Positions 58,747-63,511 of a stretch of 64,000 nucleotides of DNA are shown in pieces. The stretch's first letter is position 1, and each line of letters opens with the position of its first letter. Position numbers and translations under genes: made by a program. A model generated the notes under the pieces. That model saw only the letters and a program-made list of their open reading frames with translations. It was not told the origin of the DNA and made no database searches. The stretch comes from a virus. Location of the stretch: IMG/VR virus record IMGVR_UViG_3300022821_000014, positions 26,968-90,967 of that record. The stretch is one strand, 5' to 3'.

Positions 58747-58829
58747 GCTCGAATGGTGGAATGGCAGACACACACGCCTGAGTAGCGTGACCACGAAAGT
58801 GGGTAAGAGTTCGAATCTCTCTTCGAGTA
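58747..58829 (+). tRNA. tRNA-Leu (GAG)
   Basis: Class II: acceptor GCTCGAA/TTCGAGT, anticodon arm CACGC-CTGAGTA-GCGTG, variable arm CCAC-GAAA-GTGG, T loop TTCGAAT. Confidence 0.87.
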
Positions 58830-58834
58830 CTAAA

Positions 58835-58908
58835 AGAGAAGATGGTTCGCAGGGTGACGGCGACTAATAATCGCTGGTGAAACGACGCCGTACATCTTGA
58901 AAATCTCT
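58835..58908 (+). repeat. Structured spacer element, copy 1
   Basis: Starts AGAGAAGATGGTTCGC and closes GTACATCTTGAAAATCTCT; the ends pair (AGAGA/TCTCT and AGATG/CATCT) around a variable hairpin. Three more copies at 60598, 61037 and 61500. Likely a structured RNA or processing signal between tRNAs. Confidence 0.7.
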
Positions 58909-58919
58909 TTCTTTGATAT

Positions 58920-58960
58920 CGTGGGTTGGAAAAGTAGCAATTCGCTAGGCTCATAACCTA
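58920..58960 (+). tRNA. Truncated tRNA-fMet-like gene (CAT), 5' two-thirds only
   Basis: CGTGGGT TG GAA...TTC G CTAGG-CTCATAA-CCTAG matches an initiator-type tRNA up to the end of the anticodon stem. Then the sequence switches abruptly into the 104-bp repeat that encodes the tail of the HNH gene. No 3' half is present. Confidence 0.7.
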
Positions 58961-59062
58961 GGGATACTCAAAACAAAAACTTTAGATAGAACTTTCCCAA
59001 ATTGGAAAGATTTCTATTTCCCGATGGGGGCAATGGCGCAATGGCGTGCCAGCGGACTGTAA
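58959..59062 (+). repeat. 104-bp perfect direct repeat, copy 1
   Basis: Identical to 59603-59706. It contains the last ~34 codons of the HNH gene plus the 5' half of tRNA-Tyr, through anticodon GTA and A37. The upstream junction is fused to the truncated tRNA-fMet. Confidence 0.95.
59026..59062 (+). tRNA. tRNA-Tyr 5' half (GTA), interrupted by HNH element
   Basis: GGGGGCA...GCGGA-CTGTAA is identical to the start of the intact tRNA-Tyr at 59670, then breaks after position 37 and runs into AATGTTACACAGACATT (a hairpin) and the HNH gene. Confidence 0.85.
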
Positions 59063-59106
59063 AATGTTACACAGACATTTGAAGTTCGGTTACTCATACT
59101 AAAAGT

Positions 59107-59706
59107 ATGAAGTGTTTGGAGTGTTCAAACCCTTTGGAAACAAAGGATGCAAAGAAGTTTTGTTCCCGTTCTTGTTCGGCAACGTTCAATAACAGGAATC
59201 GAGTTCTGACTTCTAAAACCAAGTCTAAGATCAGGGTCGGCGTTCTTGGTTTCCATGCTGAACTTCCAAGAAGTCAGTACGATTATGTGTGTGACAAATG
59301 TTTGGCTGCATTCACTTCGTATGTTTATATGAGGAAAAGTCGATCGGTTAGATGCAAATCTTGCAAAAGGGTGGTGAAGAGAGCAACTAAGGATGCACGG
59401 TCGATTTTGGAGTTATCAAAACGAACAATAACCAAGTTGCTTAAAAGAGCTAACTTTGGTTGCGTTATGTGTGGCTGGGATCGCACGACGTTGGACATCC
59501 ATCACATTTTGCATAGAAGTAAAGGTGGAACCGATGCACACCAAAACTTGATAGCATTATGTCCGAATTGCCATCGTTTGGCACATGAGGGCAAATATGA
59601 CTTAGGGATACTCAAAACAAAAACTTTAGATAGAACTTTCCCAAATTGGAAAGATTTCTATTTCCCGATGGGGGCAATGGCGCAATGGCGTGCCAGCGGA
59701 CTGTAA
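59107..59706 (+). CDS. HNH endonuclease nested in tRNA-Tyr
   Basis: 199 aa. Three zinc knuckles (CLECSNPL...FCSRSC; CDKCLAAF...CKSC), then HNH GCVMCGWDRTTLDIHHILHR...NLIALCPNCHRLAH. ATG lies in the 3' strand of hairpin CATAC-TAAAA-GTATG. The last residues (GAMAQWRASGL) are encoded by the 5' half of the downstream tRNA-Tyr, and the stop TAA overlaps the anticodon GTA plus A37. The gene therefore carries its own replacement tRNA 5' half. Confidence 0.88.
   Translation: MKCLECSNPLETKDAKKFCSRSCSATFNNRNRVLTSKTKSKIRVGVLGFHAELPRSQYDYVCDKCLAAFTSYVYMRKSRSVRCKSCKRVVKRATKDARSILELSKRTITKLLKRANFGCVMCGWDRTTLDIHHILHRSKGGTDAHQNLIALCPNCHRLAHEGKYDLGILKTKTLDRTFPNWKDFYFPMGAMAQWRASGL
59603..59706 (+). repeat. 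104-bp perfect direct repeat, copy 2
   Basis: Second copy, 644 bp from the first; it ends exactly at position 37 of the intact tRNA-Tyr. The pair marks a 644-bp tandem unit consistent with insertion of the HNH element into the anticodon loop. Confidence 0.95.
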
Positions 59707-59750
59707 CTCCGTGGCCTTCGGGCGGGTAGGTTCGATTCCTACTGTCCCCA
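59670..59750 (+). tRNA. tRNA-Tyr (GTA)
   Basis: Acceptor GGGGGCA/TGTCCCC, anticodon arm GCGGA-CTGTAAC-TCCGT, long variable arm (GGCCTTCGGGCGG region), T arm GTAGG-TTCGATT-CCTAC. Its 5' half overlaps the HNH coding sequence. Confidence 0.92.
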
Positions 59751-59954
59751 CTTAGAAGAGAACAGATATACATAAGTCAAGTAGTCTGTGCTAGAGCGGT
59801 ACTTGTAAATGTTAGTAGCCCGCCATCTTCGCATAATCTATCTCTGTTGAAGCGTATTACATCTCCAGTCACAATATTGGGGTGTAGGAAGTGGGGCTCG
59901 TAAGTGACTACGAGGAAGCAGTGCCCAATCGCTGCTACGGTTTAACAGGATTTT

Positions 59955-59985
59955 GGGGTCTTAGCTCACCTGGGAGAGCGTCTGT
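59955..59985 (+). tRNA. tRNA 5' half interrupted by HNH element
   Basis: GGGGTCT TA GCTC-ACCTGGGA-GAGC G TCTG: acceptor strand, D arm and start of the anticodon stem, then CGACATAC...GTATG leading into the HNH gene. Identity cannot be read because the anticodon is lost. The 204 nt before it (59751-59954) hold hairpins such as CTCGTA-AGTGAC-TACGAG and no gene. Confidence 0.6.
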
Positions 59986-60001
59986 CGACATACTTATCGG
60001 T

Positions 60002-60532
60002 ATGGACAACAAACTACTTGAACAGTATGTGCAGGCTAAGCTGAGTACATATGACATAGCTGCTGCGACTGGCAAAAGCCAATCAACAGTTAGATACTGG
60101 CTCAAGAAATACGGATTGAAAACCAGTCCATATAAGACCAAAAGGCAATGCCTGGTCTGTGAAAAGGTTTGCGCAACCACAAGGGCAAAATACTGCTCGA
60201 ATGGTTGCCAGAACGAAGCTCAGTACAACAAGTACATCCTGGAATGGAAACTTGGAAACGTCTCTGGAAACATGAGTAGCGGAAGAAATCTGAAGCTAAG
60301 CAATCATGTTCGTCGATTCATCCGAGAAAAACACGGAGAACACTGTTCAATATGTGGGTGGAATGAGCGTCACAAAATCACTGGTAAGGTACCAACAAAC
60401 GTTGACCATGTTGACGGAAATCCGTACAATACTAGTGAAGACAACTTGAGAGTGTTGTGTCCAAATCATCACTCACTAACAGAAACTTACGGAGCTTTGA
60501 ATAAAGGCAACGGTAGAAAAATGGGGCTTTAA
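60002..60532 (+). CDS. HNH endonuclease behind a tRNA half
   Basis: 176 aa. N-terminal helix-turn-helix YDIAAATGKSQSTVRYWLKK, zinc knuckle CLVCEKVC...YCSNGC, HNH HCSICGWNERH...NVDHVDGNPYN...LRVLCPNHHSLT. ATG sits in hairpin CATAC-TTATCG-GTATG. The stop TAA overlaps positions 8-10 of the next tRNA. Close relative of the HNH at 63512 (CGW, SSG blocks). Confidence 0.88.
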   Translation: MDNKLLEQYVQAKLSTYDIAAATGKSQSTVRYWLKKYGLKTSPYKTKRQCLVCEKVCATTRAKYCSNGCQNEAQYNKYILEWKLGNVSGNMSSGRNLKLSNHVRRFIREKHGEHCSICGWNERHKITGKVPTNVDHVDGNPYNTSEDNLRVLCPNHHSLTETYGALNKGNGRKMGL

Positions 60533-60594
60533 CTCAGCGGGAGAGTGTTACGCTGTCAGACAAAAGGTGAAGGGTTCAAGTCCCTTAGGCTCCA
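60523..60594 (+). tRNA. tRNA-Asp-like (GTC) with mismatched anticodon stem
   Basis: Acceptor GGGGCTT/AGGCTCC, D arm ACTC/GAGT, T arm AAGGG-TTCAAGT-CCCTT are good. Anticodon arm TTACG-CTGTCAG-ACAAA pairs at only 2 of 5 positions. The 3' part (CAGAC) could instead pair with GTCTG in the upstream orphan half at 59955, suggesting a chimera. Confidence 0.55.
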
Positions 60595-60597
60595 CTA

Positions 60598-60662
60598 AGA
60601 GAAGATGGTTCGCCGCCAATGGCCTGTGAAACGGCCGAATGGTTATGGTCTTGAAAATCTCT
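60598..60662 (+). repeat. Structured spacer element, copy 2
   Basis: AGAGAAGATGGTTCGC...GTCTTGAAAATCTCT with inner hairpin GGCC...GGCC. Same ends as copy 1, different core. Confidence 0.68.
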
Positions 60663-60683
60663 TTCATGGGTTCATGGTCTAAT

Positions 60684-60795
60684 AGATTTGACACCACTCC
60701 TTCAGCCTACCTAGGATAAAGCTGTAGTGAAGTGTTTAAACGGCAAGACACACGCTTGCCGGCGTGTAATGCAGGTTCGAGTCCTGTTGAATCTA
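60684..60795 (+). tRNA. Aberrant tRNA-Gly-like gene (GCC) with insertion
   Basis: Acceptor AGATTTG/TGAATCT, D arm GTGT/ACAC, T arm GCAGG-TTCGAGT-CCTGT. Two oddities: ~39 extra nt between acceptor and D arm forming a hairpin (CACT..CAGC/GCTG..AGTG), and anticodon arm CACGC-TTGCCG-GCGTG with a 6-nt loop (8 nt if 5 bp). May be non-functional, or the insert may be removed from the precursor. Confidence 0.4.
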
Positions 60796-60896
60796 CTAAC
60801 TGTTCTGACGCTGGCAACGTAAATGCTGAAGCTGGGTTAGCTACCAGTGGATAAGGGCCCTTGAATGGGTAAGCTATATAATCCATCAATAGTAAG

Positions 60897-60960
60897 TAAC
60901 TTATAGTTTAACTGGAAAAACGCCCATACGGGAGATGAGGGTTCGAGCCCCTCTGAGCCA
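60897..60960 (+). tRNA. tRNA remnant with shortened anticodon arm
   Basis: D arm GTTT/AAAC and T arm GAGGG-TTCGAGC-CCCTC are recognisable. The anticodon arm has shrunk to CCC-ATAC-GGG, and acceptor strands (TAACTTA/TGAGCCA) pair poorly. Confidence 0.35.
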
Positions 60961-60976
60961 AAACTAATGAGATTTC

Positions 60977-61030
60977 GGTGTACAACGAATCAGGATTTAT
61001 GGTAGAGGTTTGAGTCCTCCGCAGAACGCC
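60977..61030 (+). tRNA. Short tRNA-like remnant
   Basis: GGTGT...ACGCC ends pair and a T-arm-like GAGG-TTTGAGT-CCTC is present, but there is no D arm and no clear anticodon arm. Likely decayed tRNA. Confidence 0.3.
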
Positions 61031-61036
61031 AATTTT

Positions 61037-61085
61037 CGAGAATAGATGGTTCGCAGGTCATGAACTTGCCGTACGTCTTTTCTCG
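61037..61085 (+). repeat. Structured spacer element, copy 3
   Basis: CGAGAATAGATGGTTCGC...GTACGTCTTTTCTCG; ends pair CGAGAA/TTCTCG, inner stem AGGTCATGAACTTGCC-type. Shortest copy. Confidence 0.7.
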
Positions 61086-61088
61086 TTT

Positions 61089-61127
61089 GCCGCCTAAGCT
61101 AATCTGGTGAAAGCGCCGAGTTGATTA
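61089..61127 (+). tRNA. tRNA-Ile (GAT) 5' half, interrupted
   Basis: GCCGCCT AA GCT-AATCTGGTGAA-AGC G CCGAG-TTGATTA: acceptor, D arm, anticodon stem and loop with anticodon GAT, then a break. The expected 3' strand CTCGG does not follow; a decayed HNH gene follows instead. Confidence 0.7.
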
Positions 61128-61183
61128 GGCAGCATAAACTATTGTAGCCATACTAACAATATGGAACTGCACGGTCTACGCAC

Positions 61184-61390
61184 TTGAAAAATAGATTATT
61201 ACAAGCTAAGGTGATTGAGAATCAATGCCATGCTTGTGCACAAATACCCACGTGGAAGGGCAAGAAATTAGTTATGGCCTTGGACCATATTAATGGTGTG
61301 AGAAACGACAATAGACTTGCAAATTTGAGGTTACTTTGCCCGAACTGCAATTCACAACAGCCTACATTTTGTAGGGCAAACGGAGCCTGA
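61184..61390 (+). pseudogene. N-terminally truncated HNH endonuclease
   Basis: Coding from a TTG: HNH core QCHACAQIPTWKGKKLVMAL, DHINGVRNDNRLANLRLLCP, NCNSQ. The expected ATG, in hairpin CCATA-CTAACAA-TATGG at 61150-61166, is out of frame and reads only 8 codons, and the usual N-terminal DNA-binding part is missing. The stop TGA lies inside the first bases of tRNA-Phe. Probably a decaying element. Confidence 0.65.
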
Positions 61391-61454
61391 GCAAGTGAGG
61401 TCATTGCGCTGGTCTGAAAAACCAGAGAACTCGGATCGATACCGAGAGGTTCCA
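61382..61454 (+). tRNA. tRNA-Phe (GAA)
   Basis: Acceptor GGAGCCT/AGGTTCC, anticodon arm CTGGT-CTGAAAA-ACCAG, T arm CTCGG-ATCGATA-CCGAG. The first 9 nt overlap the end of the HNH pseudogene. Confidence 0.9.
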
Positions 61455-61499
61455 CTAAGTGCCTCGGAGAGTCAGGAACAAAACCTGAAGGCGGCACTA

Positions 61500-61572
61500 A
61501 GAGTAGATGGTTCGTTTTACGTCAACCGCCTCCCTAAAAGGGGATAAGGAACGATTTAGCTGTACGTCTCTC
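61500..61572 (+). repeat. Structured spacer element, copy 4
   Basis: AGAGTAGATGGTTCG...GTACGTCTCTC; pairing ends and conserved GATGGTTCG and GTACGTCT words as in the other copies, longer core. Confidence 0.6.
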
Positions 61573-61576
61573 AATT

Positions 61577-61612
61577 TCTAGCCTAGCCAAGTGGCAAGGT
61601 GTTCACTTATAG
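61577..61612 (+). tRNA. tRNA 5' half interrupted by HNH element
   Basis: TCTAGCC TA GCC-AAGTGGCAA-GGT G TTCAC TTATAG: acceptor strand, D arm and part of an anticodon arm, resembling the intact tRNA-Asn downstream (shared GCCAAGTGG) but not identical. Anticodon uncertain (TAT or ATA). Confidence 0.55.
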
Positions 61613-61635
61613 TTTGTTTGTGATAGGATACTATC

Positions 61636-62187
61636 GTGTCACACGCATCAGAAAAGGTAAAACTTTGGCGTCAACAAACCAAAAAACGGATAGTAAAAGC
61701 TTTTGGAGGTTCATGTGGTATATGTGGATATAGTCGTTGTAACGACTCTTTAGCGCTTCACCATATCAACCCAGAAGAAAAAGACTTTTCCTTAGGGGCT
61801 ATCAGAGCTAATGCTTGTTCATGGGCGAAGATAGTTGTTGAACTTAGAAAGTGCATATTGGTGTGTCATAATTGCCATTCAGAAATTCATGCAGGCCTGG
61901 CGCATGTGTCGAAAGACATCACAAGGTTTGATGAGAGTTTCGCTGAATATCGGAAACCTAAACCGAAGTTTAGCGGCGTTTTTTGTCACTGTGGTCAAGA
62001 ATTGACTTTTGAACAAAAGAAGTACTGTTCGAATGTTTGTTATGGACTAAAAAACAGAAAAATTGACTGGGATGCATTTGATCTATCAGCGTTGTACGCC
62101 AAATATCCTGTTACACAAATAGCAGATATACTTGGCGTCAGTGACCAGGCTGTGCATAAAAGGCTGAAAAAATTAGGTTTGAAATAA
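61636..62187 (+). CDS. HNH endonuclease behind a tRNA half
   Basis: 183 aa, GTG start placed in hairpin GATAG-GATA-CTATC-GTG with outer pairing TGT...ACA. HNH SCGICGYSRCNDSLALHHIN...ILVCHNCHSEIHAGL, then zinc knuckle FCHCGQEL...KYCSNVC and a C-terminal helix-turn-helix VTQIADILGVSDQAVHKRLK. Stop is 6 nt before tRNA-Asn. Domain order is reversed relative to the HNH at 60002. Confidence 0.88.
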   Translation: MSHASEKVKLWRQQTKKRIVKAFGGSCGICGYSRCNDSLALHHINPEEKDFSLGAIRANACSWAKIVVELRKCILVCHNCHSEIHAGLAHVSKDITRFDESFAEYRKPKPKFSGVFCHCGQELTFEQKKYCSNVCYGLKNRKIDWDAFDLSALYAKYPVTQIADILGVSDQAVHKRLKKLGLK

Positions 62188-62193
62188 CAATAT

Positions 62194-62265
62194 TCTGGGG
62201 TGGCCAAGTGGTAAGGCGATCGGCTGTTAACCGATAGAGCGTGGGTTCGACCCCCACCCCCAGAG
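62194..62265 (+). tRNA. tRNA-Asn (GTT)
   Basis: Acceptor TCTGGGG/CCCCAGA, D arm GCC/GGC, anticodon arm ATCGG-CTGTTAA-CCGAT, T arm GTGGG-TTCGACC-CCCAC. Confidence 0.92.
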
Positions 62266-62354
62266 CTAACTGATTACCGTTCTAAACCCTCAAACTTTAT
62301 TATTTGAGGACTTGTCGGTTGGTTTTATATCTTAGCAGATACAAAATGCTATTT

Positions 62355-62425
62355 TCGGGGTTCGTCTAATGGCAGGACCGTGGTTTCTGGTACCACTAAT
62401 GGGAGTTCAAATCTCTCACCCCGAG
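62355..62425 (+). tRNA. tRNA-Gln (CTG)
   Basis: Acceptor TCGGGGT/ACCCCGA, anticodon arm GTGGT-TTCTGGT-ACCAC, T arm GGGAG-TTCAAAT-CTCTC. Confidence 0.85.
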
Positions 62426-62431
62426 TAATTT

Positions 62432-62513
62432 GGAAGGTACGGTGCATGGTGCACAACCAGTCTTGAAAACTGGCGCATGTGAAAGCATGGTGGTTCGACT
62501 CCTCTACCTTCCG
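62432..62513 (+). tRNA. tRNA-Ser (TGA)
   Basis: Class II: acceptor GGAAGGT/ACCTTCC, anticodon arm CCAGT-CTTGAAA-ACTGG, variable arm CATG-TGAAAG-CATG, T loop TTCGACT. Confidence 0.9.
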
Positions 62514-62531
62514 CTCAGTAAAGTGAAATAT

Positions 62532-62603
62532 TCGGGAGTAGTTCAATGGTAGAGCGCTTGACTTTGAATCAAGTGGTTGTGAGTTCGAGTCTCACCTCCC
62601 GAT
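62532..62603 (+). tRNA. tRNA-Gln (TTG)
   Basis: Acceptor TCGGGAG/CTCCCGA, anticodon arm CTTGA-CTTTGAA-TCAAG, T arm GTGAG-TTCGAGT-CTCAC. Confidence 0.92.
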
Positions 62604-62606
62604 TTT

Positions 62607-62692
62607 GGAAGATAAACCTAGAGGGTTCTGGGGCTAGTTTGCTAAACTAAGTGGTCAAGAAATTGACTGGGGATCAAGACCTCTATCTTCCG
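62607..62692 (+). tRNA. tRNA-Ser (GCT)
   Basis: Class II: acceptor GGAAGAT/ATCTTCC, anticodon arm CTAGT-TTGCTAA-ACTAA (one mismatch), variable arm GTCAA-GAAA-TTGAC, T loop ATCAAGA. Confidence 0.85.
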
Positions 62693-62701
62693 CCAACTCA
62701 T

Positions 62702-62775
62702 TCCCGAGTGTTCTAATGGTTTATGATGCTGACCTCTGAAGTCATGCGATGTTGGTTCAAATCCAGCCTTGGGAG
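62702..62775 (+). tRNA. tRNA-Gln (CTG), second gene
   Basis: Acceptor TCCCGAG/CTTGGGA, anticodon arm TGAC-CTCTGAA-GTCA, T loop TTCAAAT with stem TTGG/CCAG. Less regular D arm (TTCT...). Same anticodon as 62355, different body. Confidence 0.75.
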
Positions 62776-62789
62776 CTAAATGGTCAAAT

Positions 62790-62841
62790 AGCTGGTTTTC
62801 TAAAATGGCAAATCCCCATTATTGGGTTTACACTACCAGCT
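62790..62841 (+). other. Structured spacer hairpin
   Basis: AGCTGGT...ACCAGCT outer stem with inner AAATCCC-CATTATT-GGGTTT. The outer stem is the same AGCTGGT/ACCAGCT as the terminator at 56554. Lies in the gap before tRNA-Thr. Confidence 0.55.
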
Positions 62842-62924
62842 GATTGTGTTTCTATTAGAGAATAGAGAAACGGGTCGCAAAGACCTAGCTACTCTAGACC
62901 TTGAAAACTGAATAAGAATACCAC

Positions 62925-62998
62925 GCTTCATAAGCATTGTTGGTTCGATGCACTCGCCTTGTAAGCGAGAGAGAACGGTTCGAGTCCGTTATGAAGCT
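62925..62998 (+). tRNA. tRNA-Thr (TGT)
   Basis: Acceptor GCTTCAT/ATGAAGC, D arm GCAT/ATGC, anticodon arm CTCGC-CTTGTAA-GCGAG, T arm AACGG-TTCGAGT-CCGTT. Confidence 0.92.
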
Positions 62999-63006
62999 CT
63001 CGAATA

Positions 63007-63045
63007 GGCTGTGCTTGTCTGGTCACCTAAGGCTGTTTCACAGCC
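63007..63045 (+). repeat. Covarying spacer hairpin, copy A
   Basis: GGCTGTG...GGTCACCTAAGG...CACAGCC: 7-bp stem enclosing the conserved GGTCACCTAAGG and TGTTTC words. Copy B at 63151 keeps the loop but has a different, also complementary, stem. Confidence 0.65.
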
Positions 63046-63069
63046 CCACTATCAGTGGAACCAGAGTAT

Positions 63070-63140
63070 GCTCGCATAGTTCAATGGAAGAATATTCGGC
63101 TTCGAACCGAACGATCAAGGTTCAAATCCTTGTGTGAGTG
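63070..63140 (+). tRNA. tRNA-Arg (TCG)
   Basis: Acceptor GCTCGCA/TGTGAGT, anticodon arm TTCGG-CTTCGAA-CCGAA, T arm CAAGG-TTCAAAT-CCTTG. Confidence 0.9.
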
Positions 63141-63150
63141 CTAGAATAGC

Positions 63151-63187
63151 GACCGACAGTGTTTGGTCACCTAAGGGTGTTTCGGTC
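63151..63187 (+). repeat. Covarying spacer hairpin, copy B
   Basis: GACCGA...GGTCACCTAAGG...TCGGTC. Loop words identical to copy A, stem bases changed on both sides. Confidence 0.65.
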
Positions 63188-63214
63188 CCATCTTGAAAGA
63201 TGAAACCAAGGTAT

Positions 63215-63288
63215 GCTCTGTTAGTGAAATTGGATTATCACGCTACCCTACGAAGGTTGTATTTCAGGTTCGAATCCTGGACAGAGTG
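63215..63288 (+). tRNA. tRNA-Arg (ACG)
   Basis: Acceptor GCTCTGT/ACAGAGT, D arm GTGA/TCAC, anticodon arm CTACC-CTACGAA-GGTTG, T arm TCAGG-TTCGAAT-CCTGG. A34 would need host TadA editing to inosine. Confidence 0.88.
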
Positions 63289-63295
63289 CTGAAAT

Positions 63296-63366
63296 GCGTT
63301 ATTAGTTTAGTGGTAAAATTCCTGCTTGCCATGCAGGGGTCCCGAGTTCGACCCTCGGATAACGCT
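63296..63366 (+). tRNA. tRNA-Gly (GCC)
   Basis: Acceptor GCGTTAT/ATAACGC, anticodon arm CCTGC-TTGCCAT-GCAGG, T arm CCGAG-TTCGACC-CTCGG. An intact Gly(GCC) gene, unlike the aberrant one at 60684. Confidence 0.92.
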
Positions 63367-63370
63367 CTTA

Positions 63371-63442
63371 GACGGGGACAGTTGGTAACACTGGCAGCGA
63401 ATTGCAACCTCGCTTTATAGAGTTCGATTCTCTACTCCGTCT
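63371..63442 (+). tRNA. tRNA-Cys (GCA)
   Basis: Acceptor GACGGGG/CTCCGTC, anticodon arm GCGAA-TTGCAAC-CTCGC (top pair mismatched), T arm TAGAG-TTCGATT-CTCTA; short D stem AGT/ACT. Confidence 0.82.
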
Positions 63443-63453
63443 CTCAAAAAAAT

Positions 63454-63492
63454 GCTTCCTTAGTATAGTGGTTCATTACACAAGCTGGCTGA
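63454..63492 (+). tRNA. tRNA 5' half interrupted by HNH element
   Basis: GCTTCCT TA GTAT-AGTGGTTCA-TTAC A CAAGC TGGCTGA, then AAGTTGT and the hairpin CATAT-TTTCG-ATATG leading into an HNH gene. Anticodon not certain (GGC possible). Confidence 0.6.
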
Positions 63493-63511
63493 AAGTTGTC
63501 ATATTTTCGAT

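Noticed and set aside
59026-59750. Group I intron in tRNA-Tyr
   Set aside because: The downstream tRNA is complete rather than a 3' half, the 5' half is duplicated, and I see no P/Q/R/S-type conserved core between them.
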